Shown here one piece after another: positions 1-30,100 of a stretch of 64,000 bases of DNA (position 1 is its first letter; each line of letters starts with the position of its first letter). The DNA comes from Caprella mutica (lineage: Eukaryota; Arthropoda; Malacostraca; Amphipoda; Caprellidae). The notes under the pieces are model-generated. The model was given only the letters and a program-made list of their open reading frames with translations. It was not told the origin of the DNA and searched no databases. The position numbers and the translations under genes were made by a program. The stretch covers positions 1-64,000 of the forward strand of contig CANNZV010001034.1 of NCBI GenBank assembly GCA_947561585.1, given 5' to 3'.

Positions 1-1129
1 GATAGTACATCATCACAGTGACTCTTTTCTCTGATAGTACATCATCACTGTGACTCTTTTCTCTGATAGTACATCATCACAGTGACTCTTTTCTCTGATA
101 GTACATCATCACAGTGACTCTTTTCTCTGATAGTACATCATCACAGTGACTCTTTTCTCTGATAGTACATCATCACAGTGACTCTTTTCTCTGATAGTAC
201 ATCATCACAGTGACTCTTTTCTCTGATAGTACATCATCACAGTGACTCTTTTCTCTGATAGTACATCATCACAGTGACTCTTTTCTCTGATAGTACATCA
301 TCACAGTGACTCTTTTCTCTGATAGTACATCATCACAGTGACTCTTTTCTCTGATAGTACATCATTACAGTGACTCTTTTCTCTGATAGTACATCATTAC
401 AGTGACTCTTTTCTCTGATAGTACATCATCACAGTGACTCTTTTCTCTGATAGTACATCATCACAGTGACTCTTTTCTCTGATAGTACATCATCACAGTG
501 ACTCTTTCATCTGATAGTACATCATCACAGTGACTCTTTTCTCTGATAGTACATCATCACAGTGACTCTTTTCTCTGATAGTACATCATCACAGTGACTC
601 TTTTCTCTGATAGTACATCATCACAGTGACTCTTTTCTCTGATAGTACATCATCACAGTGACTCTTTTCTCTGATAGTACATCATCACAGTGACTCTTTT
701 CTCTGATAGTACATCATCACAGTGACTCTTTTCTCTGACAGTACATCATCACAGTGACTCTTTTCTCTGACAGTACATCATCACAGTGACTCTTTTCTCT
801 GATAGTACATCATCACAGTGACTCTTTTCTCTGATAGTACATCACCACAGTGACTCATTTCTCTGATAGTACATCATCACAGTGACTCTTTTCTCTGATA
901 GTACATCATCACAGTGACTCTTTTCTCTGACAGTACATCATCACAGTGACTCTTTTCTCTGACAGTACATCATCACAGTGACTCTTTTCTCTGATAGTAC
1001 ATCATCACAGTGACTCTTTTCTCTGATAGTACATCATAACAGTGACTCTTTTCTCTGATAGTACATCATCACAGTGACTCTTTTCTCTGATAGTACATCA
1101 TCACAGTGACTCTTTTCTCTGATAGTACA
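1..1129. repeat. 32-bp minisatellite, about 35 copies, open on the left
   Basis: Unit begins GATAGTACATCATCACAGTG and is repeated with an exact 32-bp period: position 1121 is again the first base of a unit, so 35 units passed without a net indel. Units differ only by substitutions (GATAGTAC/GACAGTAC, ATCATCAC/ATCATTAC, one CTTTCAT variant near 508). The array continues beyond the left edge. It stops abruptly inside a unit at about 1129. Confidence 0.97.
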
Positions 1130-2290
1130 CTCACATTGTTTGGGTGGTCAGGAAGTATAACTATGTAATCCTAACCTTGCAAACAATTTTCACTCTTACG
1201 TTCCTCGCCATGAAATAATAATTAGCATGCTACAGACCTCTCTATCTTATATACCTGTAATTAGTAAATGCTATGTATCATGTAAAAGCTATATAGGGCG
1301 AGTGCTCAGTTGTCGGACGGTTTCACATATCTGATCAATAAATATGTATTTAACATATTAAAATTACATGATTGAAATTGTGGAACCTTCCATAACTCAG
1401 AACTTGACTTATATATAATTATTAAAAACTACATATTAAAAGGTATATATGTAATATAAGGTCAATACGTGTACTTATTAGTTTGAATAGAATTAATTTC
1501 AATTTGTTTTATAATGCTTTTGAAATATTTTTAATTTTAAATAATGAATTTTTATTTCAAAAGTATTCTCATTTCTAAAAAACTATTCTATAGAACGTTG
1601 CTTTTCTTTTCTCTTTCAGTCATTTTTATATTAAATAAAAGTTTCATTCATGACCTAATAATAATTATTTAGTCTCAATAAATATGCTAAATAGATAATC
1701 CCGAATAATAATGTTCCAATGAATATCCCCATGCCATTAAATAGGGATAGAAAGTCTCCCCAGGGGCCTAGCATCCAATGATGCGCCCATTGTACTGCTG
1801 TGATATGAACTCAATGAGGCATTGTTGCAGTGAGGCATTGCAGTGCATTAGCGAGACTTCACTGCGGTACTGTGCCTAGTGGTCACTGTGGCACTGTACC
1901 TTACTTTAAGGGATCGATAAACCTATCAGAAAAGACAATTTATTTGCCTGAATTTTGCATACATTTATGTTGAATACACTTCATACATATTACAGTCATA
2001 GCTTATCTGCAGCGCGTAAAGGTGGTGGGTGATAGGTAGATGGGTGGCTGGAGACGCATCAGTTGATTTGGAAGAAAATAGACCACCCTCTCAATCTAGA
2101 CTCCAATAAGAAATCAGTGCACCACTGATTATTGTACTAGGAGGATATGTCGCCATAATAGACACCTTCTAGAGCGAGGTGACCTGTTGGTAGACATGTT
2201 TCAGTCTCTCCTGAAAACTTACTCTTTAGGTTGATTGATGCTCCTCCAATTTCTGTTGTTACCATCGCAGAATGCGGGAAAGTCATATTT
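1130..2290. other. Non-coding stretch, one short palindromic element
   Basis: AT-rich DNA with no exon I can recognise. It holds one short copy of the interspersed palindromic family (1295-1410) and otherwise nothing I can support. It is probably intron or upstream DNA of the collagen gene. Confidence 0.5.
1295..1410. mobile_element. Short copy of the AGGGTAAGTTC palindromic MITE-like family
   Basis: Left end reads AGGGCGAGTGCTCAGTTGTC and continues GGACGGTTTCACATATCTGATCA. The right end, GTGGAACCTTCCATAACTCA then GAACTTGACTT, is a diverged inverted copy. The ends match better-preserved copies at 22010-22199 and 34150-34300. The inner palindromic core is missing. No coding capacity. Confidence 0.6.
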
Positions 2291-2298
2291 ACCCTGCA

Positions 2299-2465
2299 TT
2301 TATTTATTTATTTATCATCTTGTTATTCGCATAACTGAAAAAAGTATTCAACCAAATTGCCTGAAATTTGGTGGGGCGATTGATCGTTATTCAGTTACCA
2401 GTTTATTGGATTTTGGGAGAGAACGGGTTATAGCGGCGGCGAAGGTATGTGCTCTACAGAGTGCA
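2299..2465. repeat. Interspersed repeat with TTTA-rich head (family also at 54.4 and 59.9 kb)
   Basis: Starts with a (TTTA)n run and TATCATCTTGTTATTCGCAT, then AACCAAATTGCCTGAAATTTG-like sequence, and ends near GGTATGTGCTCTACAGAGTG. The same order of blocks occurs at 59875-60065, and in reverse orientation at 54396-54862. No coding capacity; likely a non-autonomous repeat of unknown class. A 96-codon open frame spanning it (2235-2525) is judged accidental. Confidence 0.65.
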
Positions 2466-2874
2466 AGTAAACTAATTTATATTGTTGTAAGGAGTCGTGC
2501 CAGTGCTCGTTTGAAAGAAGAATAGGTGTTACTGATATAATATTGATTTTTTTATATAGATATCTGAATTAGAAAATATATTTCAGTTAAAAGAATATGA
2601 AAGAATACTAAAAAATAGGGACATTTTTTCAAATATAACTTCTAAAATAACTTCATACATCTCAATGCCATATCGCGGAACAACTCTGCCTCTTTCAAAT
2701 GAATCATGTCTGTTTCGTCTCTCCAGGTGAAATGGAAATCTGATGTAAAGCGTTAAAGTTACCCCTCAAATATTCGTTCTCTACTAATTACTCGTTTTCT
2801 ATTTGCTATGGCCAAATTTTAACACGAACAAAATCATTTTCTTTTGTAATGTTCTACTTGTAAGCCAATTTCTA

Positions 2875-3012
2875 AAAATATTGGAATAATGTTGTAACAA
2901 TATTGTAACAATATTGGTTAATTGTTGTAACAATATTGGGACAATGTTGTAACAATTTTGGGACAATGTTGTAACAATTTTGGTTCAATATTGTAACAAT
3001 ATTGAGGCAATG
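2875..3012. repeat. Short degenerate tandem repeat, about 21-bp unit
   Basis: Irregular repetition of TTGTAACAATATTGGGACAA and variants (TTGTAACAATTTTGG). Each half-unit is close to an inverted copy of its neighbour (ATTGTTGTAACAAT), so the tract can fold back on itself. Confidence 0.75.
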
Positions 3013-3401
3013 TTACCCCAAGAAATATTTATTGGTAATTATATATCTAGATTTTAATTCTCATTCTGTATCTTAAATATGTTTTTTTATCACCTATTAC
3101 AGCTATTAATTTAACTTTATAAATTATTTCATTCACTAATTTAAATCACATAATATTGCGTTCTCATTACTACTTCCATAAAAACAATTTTCTTCATTTC
3201 TTATAAAATGCAAATATTATTTGACTCGCTATTATATTTCTCACTATCTTCAATTCCCTCATTCATCAGTCTGAAGGTGGGGTGTGACCTGCAAACAGAC
3301 GGATGGGGCTGCAGTTACTTAGTCTATAAGTAACATGTGAAATGATTAGGAAAATAAAGTTAGATGAACTGGCAAGTCTACCTTTCATTTTATTTAACTA
3401 G

Positions 3402-3470
3402 GGTATGTTCTGAGTTATTAAATGGCTCTACATTTTCGACCATATGAGCTAAATGGTATATAATAAATAT
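3402..3470. mobile_element. Half copy of the AGGGTAAGTTC palindromic family
   Basis: AGGGTATGTTCTGAGTTATT followed by ACATTTTCGACCATATGAGC and GGTATATAATAAATATT matches one arm of the family. No opposite arm follows, so this is a solo or truncated arm. Confidence 0.5.
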
Positions 3471-3607
3471 TAATGAGTTTTCATCCCTAACATAGTAGTT
3501 GCAATGACATTAAGTTGTGTTTTGCCGTTGTGATGAATCCTCTCTTTTGAAAGTGGACAGTGAAAGCAGCTTAGGGAGCACAAATCTACTTAGACTGACG
3601 CGATGTA

Positions 3608-3729
3608 GAACTGGAGGTTCTAGAACTAGAGGTTATAGAGCGAAGTGTAGAACTAGAGGTTATAGACCTAGATTTGCTGGACTAGAGGTTCTAGAACTAG
3701 ATTTGCTGGACTAGAGGTTCTAGAACTAG
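3608..3729. repeat. Short tandem repeat with CTAGAACTAGAGGTT unit
   Basis: Variants of GAACTAGAGGTTCTAGA alternate with a TTTGCTGGACTAGA segment. The TCTAGAACTAGA pieces are near-palindromic. The 65-codon open frame over it (3517-3714) shows no domain and I do not treat it as a gene. Confidence 0.7.
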
Positions 3730-4012
3730 GTGCGACTTCTGTGTATAATTCAAATTTGAATAGTTTACTACAAGTAACAATTAAATCTGGAATCGCAATT
3801 CCTGTTTGCGATGGGAATTGTGTTCTATTAAGTTGGTTAATGGGGATATCATTGAAAGGTTTTTAATTCACCATAGGAATTTAAACCAGTTAAATACTAT
3901 ATATTTGTGTAGATTTATTTACTTTATTTACCTCAATATCATTGAGTATTTTCTTTGTTTTACTTCATTTTTCATTTTGTTCATTTTTTATTGTTTTTTA
4001 TGTTTTTTTCAG

Positions 4013-21278
<17,266 letters not shown>

Positions 21279-22009
21279 AATGCCTACCTAAGTGATAACA
21301 TCTTAGTATTTTGTACATAGATAAGTAGCTAGCTGAAAACCTTGCAGTTTGTTTCATCGATGTGTTCAATTAATAATCTCCTTAGAGTTTAGATAATTTA
21401 TTGTTCTCAATGTATCTCAGGAATGGCAGCATATATTACTGGGCATTCTGTTCATGGTTACCGCACAACTAGATAACTTTTAGTCAACATTTTCTTTTAT
21501 CTTTTGGATAGGTTTTACATGTTTCAAGTTATTATAATTACGCGAATATCACAAGCAAGTGTGATATAATTTAGAAGTTTTTAAAATCTATGGAGAATGA
21601 AAAAGGATATGATGTAGTTGTTATTTAATGTTCTTGTTGATAAATGCTTTCAGGTTTTACTTTATTTTTGCTTTTAGTTATGATTATCTCTATTATTTTG
21701 CCCATTTTTGATAATAATCTGCTTAATAATCACACATTGAGAGCTTTAATAACATATCATAAGTTAAGTATTTGATGCGGAATGATGTATTTTCGATATA
21801 GTATTTTTAACCCTTTCTATTGAATAAAAATTAGTTAGGCGTTTCCAATTCTTCTTCAGTTTTATCTTCGTAATGAACATTTTATTTAGATAGAATAAGA
21901 CCAAAGATTAACGTTATGGATTTCTTGTTTTTTTCTTTTTACTATGAATGATATTTATGCTGAAAATTTGTAGCTGAAATTCAAATGTTGAATATGGATA
22001 AGTTACCTA
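21279..22009 (+). other. 3' untranslated region of the collagen gene
   Basis: AT-rich sequence after the stop. AATAAA at 21823-21828 (TTGAATAAAAATTAG) is the best polyadenylation signal, about 545 nt past the stop. Nothing else coding is seen before the palindromic element at 22010. Confidence 0.6.
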
Positions 22010-22199
22010 GGGTAAGTTCAGAGTTATTGAACGGTGCCACAATATCAATCATATGAAAATATAGAAAGTAACTATATTTTAATTTGTATCCATGATACCC
22101 GCAGGTATCATGGATACAAATTAAAATAAAGAGTTACATTTATGGTTTTCTTTAAATGACTGGAAATAGGGCACTGTTCGATAACTCGGAACTAACCCC
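22010..22199. mobile_element. Well-preserved palindromic MITE-like element
   Basis: Left arm AGGGTAAGTTCAGAGTTATT with GAACGGTGCCAC; right arm GTTCGATAACTCGGAACTAA ending CCCC. The centre is TTTGTATCCATGATACC - CGCA - GGTATCATGGATACAAA, a 17-bp perfect inverted repeat around a 4-bp loop. No frame. Confidence 0.88.
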
Positions 22200-22472
22200 A
22201 CTAGTAAGGACACAAAATCATTAGATAAATAAATATATTAAAGAGTAAATTGAGTGATGCTTGACCATCATTAGTATAAGTTCCTCTGTTAATTGATACA
22301 CTTTAAAGTAATGTAAATGAGTAGCCACAATGTAGCTAATGTACACACACACACACAATGCTAGAACACTAATTAGCTACTAAATTGATATTAATTTAGT
22401 CATAAAGATGGCATACAATACATTAAATTTATACGGACTTAAATTTTCTTCACTCTGTTTCATGGATGGTTT

Positions 22473-22666
22473 GTGTTCTTAATTATCGTCCAGTTCCACA
22501 TTATCGGAAAAGATATAATAATAATTATTTAATTCTTATTGGTATCTATAATACCTGCAGGTATCATGGATACCAATTAAAATAAAATATAAGTAATTAT
22601 TATTATATCGTTTTTCTTAAGTGTCTGAAAATGTGGAACTGACCGATAATTAAGAACTTACCCTAG
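22473..22666. mobile_element. Second palindromic MITE-like element of the same family
   Basis: Left arm TTCTTAATTATCGTCCAGTT; right arm ACTGACCGATAATTAAGAAC followed by TTACCCTAG. The core TATTGGTATCTATAATACCT is followed by GCAGGTATCATGGATACCAA. It lies 274 bp after the previous copy, in the same orientation as far as a palindrome allows. Confidence 0.85.
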
Positions 22667-22964
22667 TGATAAATTGTTTCAATTTTCTTTGAGTCTTTGT
22701 CTCTAATTCTTAGTGTAAATTAATTGCTAAGTATATCCATCAGGAGTTTTAATATGTCTCTTTGCTATAAAATTTATAGATCTGATAAGATTATTTATAA
22801 GTTAATTCTTAATAAAATGTAAGTTGTTATTTTTATTCTTGATAAATTTTTATAAAAAATTTGTTTTTAGGTAAGGGTTTTTTAAATTGCTAACAGATCT
22901 GTTCGAATTTTATGTTTAAAGGGAACTTTATCTATGAACCTTATTTTATATAAAAGAAATTTGA

Positions 22965-23320
22965 GATCAAGTTTGAACTTGTCTGATCATGTAGAAACAT
23001 GTCTGATCATGTTAGAACTTGTCTGATCATGTTAGAACTTGTCTGATCATGTTAAAACTTGTCTGATCATGTTAGAACTTGTCTGATCATGTTAAAACTT
23101 GTCTGATCATGTTAGAACTTGTCTGATCATGTTAGAACTTGTCTGATCATGTTAAAACTTGTCTGATCATGTTAAAACTTGTCTGAGCATGTTAAAACTT
23201 GTCTGAGCATGTTTGAACTTGTCTGATCATGTAGAAACATGTCTGATCATGTAGAAACATGTCTGATCATGTTTGAAGTTGTCTGATCATGTAGTAACTT
23301 GTCTGATCATGTTTGAACGA
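22965..23320. repeat. 20-bp minisatellite, about 18 copies
   Basis: Unit TGTCTGATCATGTTAGAACT with variants TTAAAACT, TTTGAACT, GTAGAAACA and GAGCATG. Each unit contains the palindromic TGATCA. It lies between the collagen 3' UTR and the sloth locus. Confidence 0.95.
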
Positions 23321-23891
23321 CATCAAACATTGCACAGTTTTTCTTGATTCATTTCAGTGTTTTTTAATTCTCAGCAATACTAGAGGTAACAATTAGTGTT
23401 TGCTATTAGTTAATTTTCCCAATGATTGTAAGATGTATATACATTTTGAGTCAGTGTTGAGTTTTTATGGAGATTGAGAATTTATTTCAGTTTTATCTGT
23501 TTATGTTAGATAAAATAGTTGCATTTTGGATAATTTTAGGGGACAGCCTTGGCTAGCTACTAAATTTCTGTTAACTTTGCTTAGATTAAACTTTGTTCCT
23601 AACAATAACTTTTTAAAATATATTCACTTATGAAGAAGAATCTAATTTTATTCTCTCCCTCAACAGTTTAAAATAAAACTAGGCAACTAAGGAAATGTAT
23701 CCATTAACAAGACCATTTTATAAAGTATATTCAAACTATTTACATAAACATGTGAAAATTTAACTTAAAAATTTCAATATGGTATACACTATTTAGAATA
23801 AATAATTAATATACCAATATGGTAGGTTATTTATTTAGATGGTTAGATATCATTTATTCAGCTGTAGAAAGAGCTAGACTGAAAGTAAATA

Positions 23892-24083
23892 TCAACTCTT
23901 GACATCCAATTCTGTTTCTTTCTGTTCTAGTCTTCTTTCTTCTCTAATTTCTTCTGCTCTCTTCGCAATCTCTTTATTGAAACCCTCTAAAGGTTTGAAG
24001 ACAGAATGAACAGCTTGGGAGCCAAGGAACATCGAGAACAGTCCACAGCCCATGAAAGAAATGTAATGAAAAAAACCTGCCAT
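23892..24083 (-). CDS. sloth2: sloth2-like small protein (brawnin/UQCC6 family), second cistron
   Basis: A 63-residue protein starting MAGFFHYISFMGCGLFSMFL, with one N-terminal hydrophobic helix (about residues 4-22). A GSQAVHSVFKPL segment follows, matching the family's small-residue, (A/V)VH, aromatic, K/R-P pattern after the helix. The C-terminal half is charged and helical (EIAKRAEEIREERRLEQKE). In animals brawnin/Sloth2 is an inner-membrane protein needed for mitochondrial complex III assembly. The ATG context (AAAG-ATG-G) is strong. It starts 21 nt after the sloth1 stop on the same strand, with no splice or promoter signal visible between, so it is expected on the same mRNA. Naming is by pattern recall; the sloth1 partner next door raises confidence. 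Confidence 0.85.
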   Translation of the reverse strand: MAGFFHYISFMGCGLFSMFLGSQAVHSVFKPLEGFNKEIAKRAEEIREERRLEQKETELDVKS

Positions 24084-24104
24084 CTTTCTTATCTAAAAGA
24101 TACT

Positions 24105-27100
24105 TCAAGATTGTGATGGACTTGCTGCAGTACTCTGGATAATCTCTTCACCATCAACAATTTTCTGTGCGAGTCGTTCAATTTGCTTCTTGCGAAATGT
24201 GCTATCTGTAAAAGAGAATTAGAGTCAGATAATGGTATCATATATCTATATGCACTTTGCCAGCTATGGTAAATTCCAATTTAGCAGACAGATCCACATT
24301 TCCAATAATTTTTCTTATATGATTCAAAAATATGAAACAATCAGTAACTAAAAACATACCCTAAATTAAAAGTAATAATAATAATAATAACATGAAGAGA
24401 AAATACAGCCGCTTCAGGATATTCCCAATTTAGCGGCGAAGAAGTTTAGAACTTAATATAATTTATAATTTGCTACAATTACCAATATGACTTGGTACCA
24501 AATAAACAAAAATTTAACTTGGGAAGAGAACCCATGGCAATTTCAGAGGAATATGTTATTCATATTCTTATATAAATATTAATATTTCTTAGGTATCTGA
24601 ATACCTAAGAATGATCTCCCAGTATTTTGGATAGGGTAATATCTTCAATATCGAGTTCTGATATCATAACTTGTCTTTGTTCATCAATTGCTTCGCAGTG
24701 CAGCATAATGAGTTCTATGGTCATAATATCAAATTAAAAGTAATTATAAAATAACTCCGACTAGAATTTTGTCATACTACTTTACTGAGCTAGTTAATAG
24801 CTATAAACATAAATGAATCTTTAATTAGAAAGGCAGTGTTAACTATTTTTAAATTGTCATAAACATTATGTATTACTACAGATAGATAAAAACATTTATT
24901 TATAGCTTTAAATTTATAACTTTTTATATAATGAAATATTCAAAATAGCTACCTATAATTATATTCTAAACTAGTTACTATTTAATTCAAAACTGCAGAA
25001 ACTATTAAGGTGTTCACAGAGAAATGTTAAACATGACATTTATTCTCAGTAAATTACATGTACCATCAGAGAAAAGTGTATGCATATTGATGAAAATTTC
25101 TCTGATCACAATTTTCTAATTTCCTATTATTTGTCATGAACCCATGCCAATTTTAAAATATCTTCAATCATTACAGTTAGAAAATCCTAAAAATAATTAC
25201 GGAAACACTTTTATTTGACTGTAGCTACATATTGGAGGAAATTAAAGATTGTTCACACAGAATTTTTAAAAAATGTTCCATATTCTGCAGACTAGCTATA
25301 CATTACTAGTATAGGTAGAATAAATAAAAAAAAATGAGAAATTACACAAACTTGATAGCTACAGCCTACTGTCAAGTTAATATTATGGGAGGAAATAAAG
25401 TGAAATAATTAGGTAAAACTCTTTTTTTTTTTAGATAAATAAATGATGATAAAAGAGAGAACATTTTAGGTATGAACAATGGAATCCAGTCAGCAGAAAC
25501 TGATAGAATGTTCCTAGAGATTTGCCAGGTAATAAAACATGTCCAAACTCACAATTTTATTGGAGAGTTTGTGATAGTTACTTTGCACCCTTCAATTGCA
25601 AATATCTCTTTTTATTCTATGCCACAATGTTATTTTGGAGAGAATTTATGAAATTTTTTTAATTAATTTGATCATTTTGGAGAGAAATCTGGTTATTTTT
25701 GGAGAGTTTATGAGTCCTACTATTTTACTGGAACTAAGATTTCTTCCAAGTCATATTCTGTTCACAGTAAAGTTTAATTGAAAATTAATTAATTTTCTAG
25801 TATTCATAGCAAAATTAATGTGAATATAAGAATTAATTCAGATTCAAATTGTTTGTAGAGAATACCCCAAATATCTCCCTTATTCTGCAGACTGGAAGTC
25901 TAGAACAATTCTATCTGCAAATCACGTGACAGCGTCCATGTCCCCAAACGTCTTTGGTCCTTTAATTTTGAAGATGTTTTCCTATATTACCATCAATTTT
26001 TGGTGGATAAATAATAAATTGGGAAAATGATTGTGGATCAGTCAAATTATTTTGGAAATGTTTAGTGGATTTTTTCAGCTTTTTGGATAAGTCAGTGGGA
26101 TTTGTGCACCACATAATACAGACTGGTATGTAATTATTTATTGGAGACATTATGGAAAATTCAGTTCATTTTAGTTTTGGAAACAGATTGTCAGATTTCA
26201 AAATCTTTGGATACGAATCCTTAGAATAAAATATTTGGTTGGCAGACTGGCAGTCAAACACTTTGCAACTGCCAAACATGAAGAGTCCTTAATTTCTTCC
26301 TATATTTATTCCAGTATGCAGGATATGGGAGATATTTGCCTTTAATTGGGATAAATCATATTCTCTACAAACATTTAGGAGAATTAATCTCTTTAAGACT
26401 CTATATTTACATCAATTTTACTGCAAACAGCAAGAAAGTTTCCTACGAACACTTTACCAGTTTCTCAATCAGTCTCCAGATATTTGTTTTTTGATGCAAT
26501 TTGTCTACAAACAAATTTTTTCAAATTAGCTACTCTCCAAAATGGCCAAAAATCTCTAAATACTCTCGAATTATTAAACGTAATTTGATGTAAACATAGG
26601 AATTAACAGGAAAATTGTTGCCAGTTAATTCAGGAGACTAAATTAAAGGCCTCCACAGTCACCGGATAAACTTCATGCATCTTTTGCAGACTGGTATTCG
26701 GCCAAGTAAAATAGTATAGCTCATAAACTCACCATTTGTCTCTCCAGTTCTTTCCAAAAATCACCAAATTTCTCACCAAAATATCAAATTATCATAAATT
26801 CTCTCCAAATTAACATTGTAGTATACTAAATAGATATTTCTCGCCATTTGCAATTGAAGGATACGTATCTAAAAGCTGAGCGGCGCACCAGATTACGGCG
26901 TCACACTGTACATTCTATTAGATAGGTAAATTGAAGGAAGATTAATGATCTATGGAGTGAAATTGATAATTTATGACTGACAGTACTTGAATCCAATGTT
27001 AATTTTACCTACACAGTTTAATTCTTTGATAGAGATGTTTAATTTGCAATAGAAAATGAAATTTTATCATAGAAAATTGTAATAATTATAATTTTATGGA

Positions 27101-30100
27101 GTAACTATTGTATACTTTCTGTCTGAGGTCAGTAAGGTTTTTATCAGTTAGATGTATCGGGGAGGCATCATGCATGCGGCGTGCCACCCAGGCCCGCCCC
27201 CCCCCCGAACCCCCCAGCGGCAGCCAGGTCATTAAACAATCATGAAATTGAAGTGTGCAGTACAACAAACTAGTGGATAAAACAAACTACATAACAGACA
27301 AATAAGACAATTATGTTGAAATCATTAATAAAATGTACAGTGGTGCTCCGTAATGTGGCGACTGATGCAGTGATGTGCCGCTCAGCTTTTAGATACTGTT
27401 GAATTGAAGGGCTCAAAATAACTGTCACAAACTCACCATTAAAATCATAAGATGGAGAGTTTAAACAAGCTTTATTAGTTATTACCTGGGTATTTGGGAT
27501 ATTCCAAATTCCCCAGCTGCAGAAACCAGTAAAGTCACATGTTTGTTACAGCCAAATAAAATAGTATGGCTCATAAACTCTCTATTTCTCTCTCCAGCTC
27601 TCCCAAAAAATATCCAAATTTCTCTCCAAAATGATCAAATTATTAAAAATTCTCTCCAAAATAGGGTGTTTGTGCCAGTAATCGGTCACTCAAGGATAAA
27701 TTACAAACAAATACCAATAACAAGTCACATATAAACGCTACCAACGCGATGCAACTATCATTAGAAAGCTGGAATCTTTATCTTTCCAATCGCTTTACAC
27801 ATAAACACATTTATGTTATTAATTATGCAATTAAAAGTAAAAATGTCCCATTAGTCTAAAATGCTAGTAATCGTCATAGCAATATCTATGTTCGGTCACT
27901 TCCAATTCTATTATCGTCAGGTGGCCAATCATAAGGAACTAATGTTCGTCATACTTGTTGATTAGTGACTGATTAATATAATAGTATATACTATATAGTA
28001 TAATTATTCTCCCGCTTCTAATTACTAGTAATAGATTTAGTCATACCAAATATCTATACAATCAATGTGTATTTTTTTTTATTAATGTAATTCCTACTGT
28101 ACCAAGTAATAGTAAGTATTATGTTTATATTATTATTACCTACCCATACACACAATCAAAGACTTCGTCAATGGTTAAAAAATATGTTATATTTTAGTGT
28201 TTTCATTTCATTCGAAAGTTTGAACAAGTTATACATTGTTGTTTGACATACACTAGAATTGAAAACCAAGTTATTTTATATAAATGTGATTATTTATTTA
28301 CATAAGCTGAAGCTCCTACAACTGCTACCTTCTACTTGCAAGAGGAAATAATTACCCGCTTTAAGAATCAACGGCTACTTTAAATTATAAGGTTTATCAT
28401 ATATTTGATTCGTCTGCCAAGTATACATAGATTATATTCAGATATTTTAAAATTGACAATCAATGCTTAATTTATTCATTTCTCAGAAGACTCAAATTGG
28501 TATTCAGTAATATCAATTAATTTAGTTTTAGCCTCTATACGTTTTCTTTGATTAGAATAGTTCTGAAAAAAGGGGTAACTATTTTAAATAAAAGCAAGCC
28601 GTAATTGTAATGCGCATTTCATGTCTATTTAGTTGCAGATATCTTAGCTTTATTATAATGCTAACTATAAGTCTATAACACATTTTATTTACTGATAAAA
28701 ATTATTTTGAAATTCCAAAGCTTGGTTCCTAAGTAATTTTCGGCCCCTAAATAACTGTTGTTTTGTTTAAGTTTAAACGGGACATAATTCGAATGTCCCC
28801 TTAAAAAATAAATGCCGATATACTATATGCCTTCTACATTCCCTCTGGTTTGCCCTCTTCCACTATTGTGATGTAGATTCAACCATTCTTTGTCGCTATT
28901 AATGACATCACAACCTGGAGTGGAAGTCCAGTTTTCTGTTGATTCTAAATCCTTCTGATTGAATTTTACGTATTTTGGTTATTGAAAAACGCCATATATA
29001 ATTCACACGTGACACTATAGAAGTGGGTATGATTATGTAAAACATTTATATGTTTGACGTTAAAGTAATCATATCTTGTTATCATATGTAATAACGTATT
29101 TCATTCGGAGAATATACACGCTTAACTCTCAAAATTTATTCATTAATTTTATTGGTTAAAGTGACGATCTAAATTAATGAGTTAAAATACCAGTTTGTTA
29201 TCGGACGCATGACGGGAAGTTTTTCCAGTAATCGTCAGGGTGGACGGATGCCAGTCTGTATTTCGTGGTAATTTCCACCGACATGTCGGTGGAATTTTTT
29301 CTCCTTTCAGAATAATATTCTGGTAAAGTCAGTGGGTTCTCAGCTATTTATTCCTATGTTACCATTAATTTTCAGCAGAAAAATGGGTAAAATGTTGGTG
29401 GATCAGCCAAATTACTGGAAATTTATGGTGGATTTTTTCAGCTTTTTCAAAAAGTCAGTGGAATTTTGTGCACCAAATACAGACTGGGACGGATGGATTC
29501 TATGTTTAATCGGCCAGCCTGTCCGAACATTAAAATTAGATGTTCTGATAATCTAGTGATCGGACTACCATTTTAAATAAAAAGTAAGTAATTGTCCAGA
29601 GTGGAATAATAACTCATTTCAGATTGACTAGTAACTCTGTTAGGAATTTAGAATGAACAAATATTACTCATTTTAACCCAAAAAAATGCAGAAATCAGTA
29701 AATTATTTTATAAATTTCAACTCCGCAGTGAAAACTAATGTAAAATAAGTTATTCATGCTTCACAATTGGGCTTGTTATGATGATAAACATCACTAATGG
29801 GAACGCATGAAGTTAGGAGTAACTCTGTTAGAATTTATGTTTTCCAGTCTGGGTAATTGTTTGCTTAAATTTTAAAATGCACTGATAGATCGTAAATTGT
29901 ACATCTAGAAAAACATTCACCTGGTACATTAAAAGCTACTGAAACACACTCAGGAGTTTCAAAGAGGAACCGTTCTCTTACGAAAAATAGGTACTACGAA
30001 CTGACCGATAACTTGACTTTCCGACAATGATTGGAAGCTACCTGTTAATTTGTGTGGTTAAATGATTAGAAAGAATTACTAATCATTTATAGTGGTTGAT

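Noticed and set aside
1..1129. CRISPR-like regular array
   Set aside because: The 32-bp units are directly adjacent without unique spacers and the context is eukaryotic; it is a minisatellite.
3517..3714. 65-codon Arg/Gly-rich frame
   Set aside because: Generated by the CTAGAACTAGAGGTT tandem repeat; no splice evidence ties it to the collagen gene.
27086..27268. 60-codon minus-strand frame with a Gly-rich patch
   Set aside because: Lies inside the 541-bp TIR element and comes from its C-rich run.
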